Positions 6,117 to 8,899 of a stretch of 8,899 bases of DNA are shown one piece after another. A program made the position numbers and the translations under genes. The notes beneath the pieces were generated by a model. That model worked only from the letters and a program-made list of their open reading frames with translations, had not been told where the DNA came from and did not search any database. Position 1 is the stretch's first letter, and each line of letters opens with the position of its first letter. The DNA lies in contig NZ_JACUUA010000136.1 in NCBI RefSeq assembly GCF_014859565.1, positions 1-8,899 of the forward strand, given 5' to 3'. Source of the DNA: Marinospirillum sp. (GTDB lineage: Bacteria > Pseudomonadota > Gammaproteobacteria > Pseudomonadales > Halomonadaceae).

Positions 6117-7181
6117 ATGGATACAGCACTAGGCATAAAAAGCAGTAGTTCAAAACTCTTGCGGCGGGCAACCACCCTGGCTGGTTTTGGGGTGGTGTTC
6201 ACCCTGACGGTGGTGTTGGCCGGTGCCTGGACACGTCTGGTGGATGCCGGGTTGGGTTGTCCGGACTGGCCGGGTTGTTACGGTGCTTTGGTGGTGCCGG
6301 ATGCAGAACGAGCAGCGGCTTTTGCACCGGATGATCCACTGGATCATTACAAGGCCTGGATGGAGATGCTGCATCGTTATCTGGCATCCAGTCTGGGTTT
6401 GCTGGCAATAGCACTAGTCTGGATTGGCTGGAAACTGCGTCGGGTGCCGGGTTATCCACTGGCTTTGTCCTTGTTGTTGCTGGTAGTGATAGGCCTGCAA
6501 GGTGCCTTTGGTGCCTGGACCGTGACTTTAAAACTGTGGCCACAGGTGGTGACCCTGCATCTGTTGGGTGGCATGAGTGTGCTAGCCTTGTTTTTCTGGT
6601 TGTACCGGCGTTTGCGCTCCTGTCAGTCGGGTGCTCCCGGCAGCAGAAAACCTCCGGCCAGTTGGTGGCTGGTACTGCTGTTGTTGACTGGACAAATGGC
6701 GCTGGGTGGCTGGACATCCAGCAACTATGCCGGGTTGTCCTGTACCGGGTTTCCGACCTGCAACCAGCAGTGGTGGCCACAACAAACCGATTTCAGTGAA
6801 GGTTTTCATCTGACACAGGAGGTAGGTCCTAATTACCTGCATGGTCAGTTACATGCCCCGGCACGCACCGCCATACATTTTACTCATCGTTTGGGAGCGT
6901 TGGTGCTGGGCTTGGGTTTACTGCTGCTGGTGGTACGTCAATACCGGCAACGAACTGCACGTCCCTGGTTGGCATTGGCTTTGTTGATGTACAGCGTACA
7001 AGCCGGACTTGGTATTGCTGCGGTGTTGTTGTTATTGCCCTTGTGGTTGGCACTGCTGCATACCGCCGGGGCTGCATTATTGCTGCTGAGCCTGCTGATG
7101 GCTGGCTGGCAACTGGGATATACCGGGACAAAAGTACCAAGAGTGACTTTAACGGAGGTGGGCCATGCGCAATTCCAATGA
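6117..7181 (+). CDS. ctaA: Heme A synthase (COX15/CtaA family)
   Basis: CtaA oxidises the C8 methyl of heme O to a formyl group, giving heme A for CoxA. The 354 residues form eight predicted membrane helices in two repeated halves. The four histidines expected to bind heme are visible: His86 (EMLHRY), His148 (VTLHLLGG), His257 (IHFTHRLGA) and His315 (LLHTAGAA). Glu83 lies three residues before His86, as in the family. There are two extracellular cysteine pairs, Cys48/Cys54 (CPDWPGC) and Cys209/Cys215 (CTGFPTC), the loop cysteines known from many bacterial CtaA proteins. The ribosome site is weak (GGACA about 6105-6109). The gene is 33 bases after the CxxxC gene and overlaps cyoE by 17 bases. 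Confidence 0.96.
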   Translation: MDTALGIKSSSSKLLRRATTLAGFGVVFTLTVVLAGAWTRLVDAGLGCPDWPGCYGALVVPDAERAAAFAPDDPLDHYKAWMEMLHRYLASSLGLLAIALVWIGWKLRRVPGYPLALSLLLLVVIGLQGAFGAWTVTLKLWPQVVTLHLLGGMSVLALFFWLYRRLRSCQSGAPGSRKPPASWWLVLLLLTGQMALGGWTSSNYAGLSCTGFPTCNQQWWPQQTDFSEGFHLTQEVGPNYLHGQLHAPARTAIHFTHRLGALVLGLGLLLLVVRQYRQRTARPWLALALLMYSVQAGLGIAAVLLLLPLWLALLHTAGAALLLLSLLMAGWQLGYTGTKVPRVTLTEVGHAQFQ

Positions 7182-8073
7182 GATACATGCGGGAACTTTT
7201 TCCCTGCCGGTGTGGCGGGATTACTGGGAACTGGGCAAACCTCGTGTAGTGCTGGTCATGCTGGTCTGTGCTCTGGTCGGAATGGCCTTGGCTGTTCCGG
7301 GGTTACCACCTGTCGACAAGGTGCTGTTCGGATTATTAGGTATTGGTCTGGCTTCGATGGGAGCCGCTGCTTTTAATCACCTGCTGGATCGGCGGCTGGA
7401 TCGTTTGATGATTCGTACCGCCAGTCGTCCGGTGGCAGAAGGTCGGCTTGGCAGTTTGCAGGCTGCCACTTATGCCAGTCTGTTGTCAGTGGCGGGTATC
7501 ACCCTCTTGTGGATTGAGGTGAATCCACTGACTGCCTGGTTAACACTGGCTTCACTGCTGGGTTATGCCCTGGTGTACACGGGTTTTCTGAAACGGGTGA
7601 CACCCCAGAATATCACTATTGGCGGGTTGGCCGGGGCGGCACCACCACTGCTGGGCTGGACAGCCATTACAGGACAGATTCACCCGGATGCACTGTTGCT
7701 GGTGTTGATCATTTTTGCCTGGACACCACCCCACTTCTGGGCGCTGGCAATTTATAAACGTGAAGAATATGCCAAGGCCGGAGTGCCGATGCTGCCGGTG
7801 ACTCATGGTGAAGCCTTTGCCCGTTTGCAGGTGTGGCTTTACACCTGGTTGACGGTAGCGGTAACCCTGCTGCCTTTTGTCACCGGAATGAGTGGCTGGA
7901 TTTATCTGGTGGGTGTGCTGGCGCTTAATCTGCGCTTTCTGCACTGGAACTGGCGGGTTTGGCGAGGTAAGGATCTGGCGGTGCCACTGGCATCTTTCTG
8001 GTTCTCGATTCGTTACATCCTGCTGCTGTTTTTGCTGCTGCTGGTGGATCATTACACCAGCCTGATGACCTGA
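7165..8073 (+). CDS. cyoE: Protoheme IX farnesyltransferase (heme O synthase)
   Basis: CyoE/CtaB is a UbiA-superfamily membrane prenyltransferase that adds farnesyl diphosphate to heme B, giving heme O, the substrate of the CtaA encoded just before it. The 302 residues have about nine membrane helices. The first Asp-rich motif is N71-x3-D75-x3-D79, followed by MIRTASRPV (82-90). The second conserved region is FAWTPPHFWALAIYKREEY (174-192), with acidic Glu190/Glu191 where other members often have aspartate. YTGFLKRVTPQNI (138-150) is also typical. GGAGG (7154-7158) lies six bases before the ATG, inside ctaA, and the reading frames overlap by 17 bases, suggesting coupled translation. An equivalent symbol is ctaB. 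Confidence 0.97.
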   Translation: MRNSNEIHAGTFSLPVWRDYWELGKPRVVLVMLVCALVGMALAVPGLPPVDKVLFGLLGIGLASMGAAAFNHLLDRRLDRLMIRTASRPVAEGRLGSLQAATYASLLSVAGITLLWIEVNPLTAWLTLASLLGYALVYTGFLKRVTPQNITIGGLAGAAPPLLGWTAITGQIHPDALLLVLIIFAWTPPHFWALAIYKREEYAKAGVPMLPVTHGEAFARLQVWLYTWLTVAVTLLPFVTGMSGWIYLVGVLALNLRFLHWNWRVWRGKDLAVPLASFWFSIRYILLLFLLLLVDHYTSLMT

Positions 8074-8084
8074 GGAGGTGTGTT

Positions 8085-8687
8085 ATGTTTATTCAACACA
8101 TGTGGGGTGTTTTATATAACCCCGATAAAGAATGGCAAAAGGTCAGGGAAGAAAAATATTCAGTGCTGGAGTATTACACTCGTGATCTGATCTGGATGAG
8201 TGCAATACCACCTTTTGCCCTGTTTGTGGGTACAACCCAAGTGGGGTGGACGATTGGTATGGGTGAGTACATCAAACTCACCCCGTCCAGTGCTCTACCC
8301 ATTGCTTTGGCCTTTTATCTGGCCTTGCTGGTGGGTGCCGGTCTTATGGCAAGCATCATCCACTGGATGGAAAAAACCTACAGTTCCAATGCCAGTATGG
8401 AACGCTGTATGGCACTGACCACCTACACTGCATCACCGCTGCTGCTGGCGGGACTGGCAGGCTTCTGGCCTAACCTCTGGTTTGTGGTTGCTGTCGGGTT
8501 GATTGCGCTGGCTTATACCCTTTATCTGCTGTACACCGGGGTGCCCCACATCATGGAAATACCGGAGGAGCAGGGTTTTATGTTCTCCACTTCAATTGCC
8601 ACGGTGGGTCTGGTGATGCTGGTGGGGCTGCTTACTACAACTGTGCTGCTTTGGGGGTTGGGTATGGGACCCGCTTACATGCGTTAG
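8085..8687 (+). CDS. YIP1-family inner-membrane protein
   Basis: The 200-residue protein begins with a short soluble segment (MWGVLYNPDKEWQKVREE) typical of bacterial YIP1-domain proteins, where a P-x3-W pattern precedes the membrane part. About five membrane helices follow (roughly 34-55, 70-93, 113-128, 130-151 and 167-193). The segment YLLYTGVPHIMEIPEEQG (147-164) matches the conserved Y-x-G-x-P loop of the family. The bacterial role is unknown; it contains no metal or heme motif. A strong AGGAGGTG (8073-8080) begins on the last base of the cyoE stop codon, only 11 bases separate the genes, and a terminator-like hairpin follows, so it is the last gene of the operon. In Pseudomonas a Sco/SenC gene usually follows cyoE (from memory); none is seen here. 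Confidence 0.8.
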   Translation: MFIQHMWGVLYNPDKEWQKVREEKYSVLEYYTRDLIWMSAIPPFALFVGTTQVGWTIGMGEYIKLTPSSALPIALAFYLALLVGAGLMASIIHWMEKTYSSNASMERCMALTTYTASPLLLAGLAGFWPNLWFVVAVGLIALAYTLYLLYTGVPHIMEIPEEQGFMFSTSIATVGLVMLVGLLTTTVLLWGLGMGPAYMR

Positions 8688-8725
8688 CCGGGAAAGTCTG
8701 CAAGATTTTGACCTTTTTCAAGGCG

Positions 8726-8758
8726 GAAGGCAGGGGATGCTTTCTGCCTTTATTACTT
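8726..8758 (+). terminator. Probable Rho-independent terminator of the cox operon
   Basis: AAGGCAG (8727-8733) pairs perfectly with CTGCCTT (8744-8750) around a ten-base loop, with one extra G-T pair outside. The tail TTTATTACTT is T-rich but interrupted. Located 39 bases after the YIP1 stop codon, it is the most likely end of the operon, though of medium strength. Confidence 0.6.
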
Positions 8759-8788
8759 GCCATTTTCTCCCGTTTTTGTGCTTTAGTG

Positions 8789-8819
8789 TTGGGTTGCGAC
8801 TTTGGCATTATGCTATGAT
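8789..8819 (+). promoter_or_regulatory. Candidate extended -10 promoter for the last gene
   Basis: TGC then TATGAT (8811-8819) fits an extended -10 element (TGn followed by a five-of-six match to TATAAT). A poor -35, TTGGGT (8789-8794), lies 19 bases upstream; extended -10 promoters tolerate this. It would start transcription near 8826, between the cox terminator and the partial gene at the window end. Confidence 0.45.
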
Positions 8820-8845
8820 TCCCTTCCACTCAACTCCTCTGAATA

Positions 8846-8899
8846 ATGATTCCGCCTACGATGAACAGTGTTTATGACCAGCTTCTGGTGCGAGAGCAC
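8846..8899 (+). CDS. 5' end of an unidentified protein gene (partial)
   Basis: An open frame begins with ATG at 8846 and runs off the window after 18 codons (MIPPTMNSVYDQLLVREH). A second in-frame ATG at 8861 is an equally possible start. Neither has a clear ribosome-binding site. Support comes from its position after a terminator and a plausible promoter, and from the absence of stops. Eighteen residues are too few to recognise a family, and chance remains possible. Confidence 0.45.
   Translation, partial: MIPPTMNSVYDQLLVREH

Noticed and set aside
6199..6780. 193-residue open frame antisense to ctaA
   Set aside because: Proline-, threonine- and arginine-rich shadow of ctaA with no recognisable motif.
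8635..8829. 64-residue lysine-rich open frame on the minus strand at the end of the operon
   Set aside because: It overlaps the YIP1 3' end and the terminator, lacks a clear ribosome site, and shows no family features.

Overview
The window holds one nearly complete gene cluster for an aa3-type (heme-copper) cytochrome c oxidase and its assembly factors. Gene order, a subunit II with a fused cytochrome c domain, Pseudomonas-like CoxA and CoxC motifs, and small DUF2970 and DUF2909 genes all point to a gammaproteobacterium near the Pseudomonadales/Oceanospirillales/Cellvibrionales groups. The assignment rests on motif recognition alone; no database search was run.

Layout: positions 1-43 are the 3' half of a tRNA-Lys(TTT), followed by its own intrinsic terminator (49-83). 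A small GTG-started DUF2970 membrane protein gene (127-300) comes next, then a 126-base intergenic region with promoter-like and operator-like sequence. The plus-strand run then reads coxB, coxA, ctaG (cox11) and coxC. An antiparallel small gene (DUF2909, 4663-4854) fills the space between coxC and the SURF1 gene exactly, overlapping both. The plus-strand run continues with SURF1, a thioredoxin/Sco-like CxxxC membrane protein, ctaA (heme A synthase), cyoE/ctaB (heme O synthase) and a YIP1-family membrane protein. A probable terminator follows. The window ends with an extended -10 promoter candidate and the first codons of another gene.

How the genes fit together: CoxA carries heme a and the heme a3-CuB centre, CoxB carries CuA plus a covalent heme c, and CoxC is the third core subunit. 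CtaG delivers copper to CuB. CyoE converts heme B to heme O, and CtaA converts heme O to heme A. SURF1 assists heme A insertion. The CxxxC protein is well placed to be a redox or copper factor for CuA. Short spacings and several overlaps (ctaG/coxC, SURF1/CxxxC, ctaA/cyoE) indicate a translationally coupled operon.

Most of the window is ordinary respiratory core. The parts worth a second look are the interlocked antisense DUF2909 gene with hairpins on the opposite strand, the CxxxC protein, the YIP1 gene at the end of the operon, and symmetric elements in the coxB upstream region. I did not find a clearly new system. No stretch longer than 300 bases lacks a gene.
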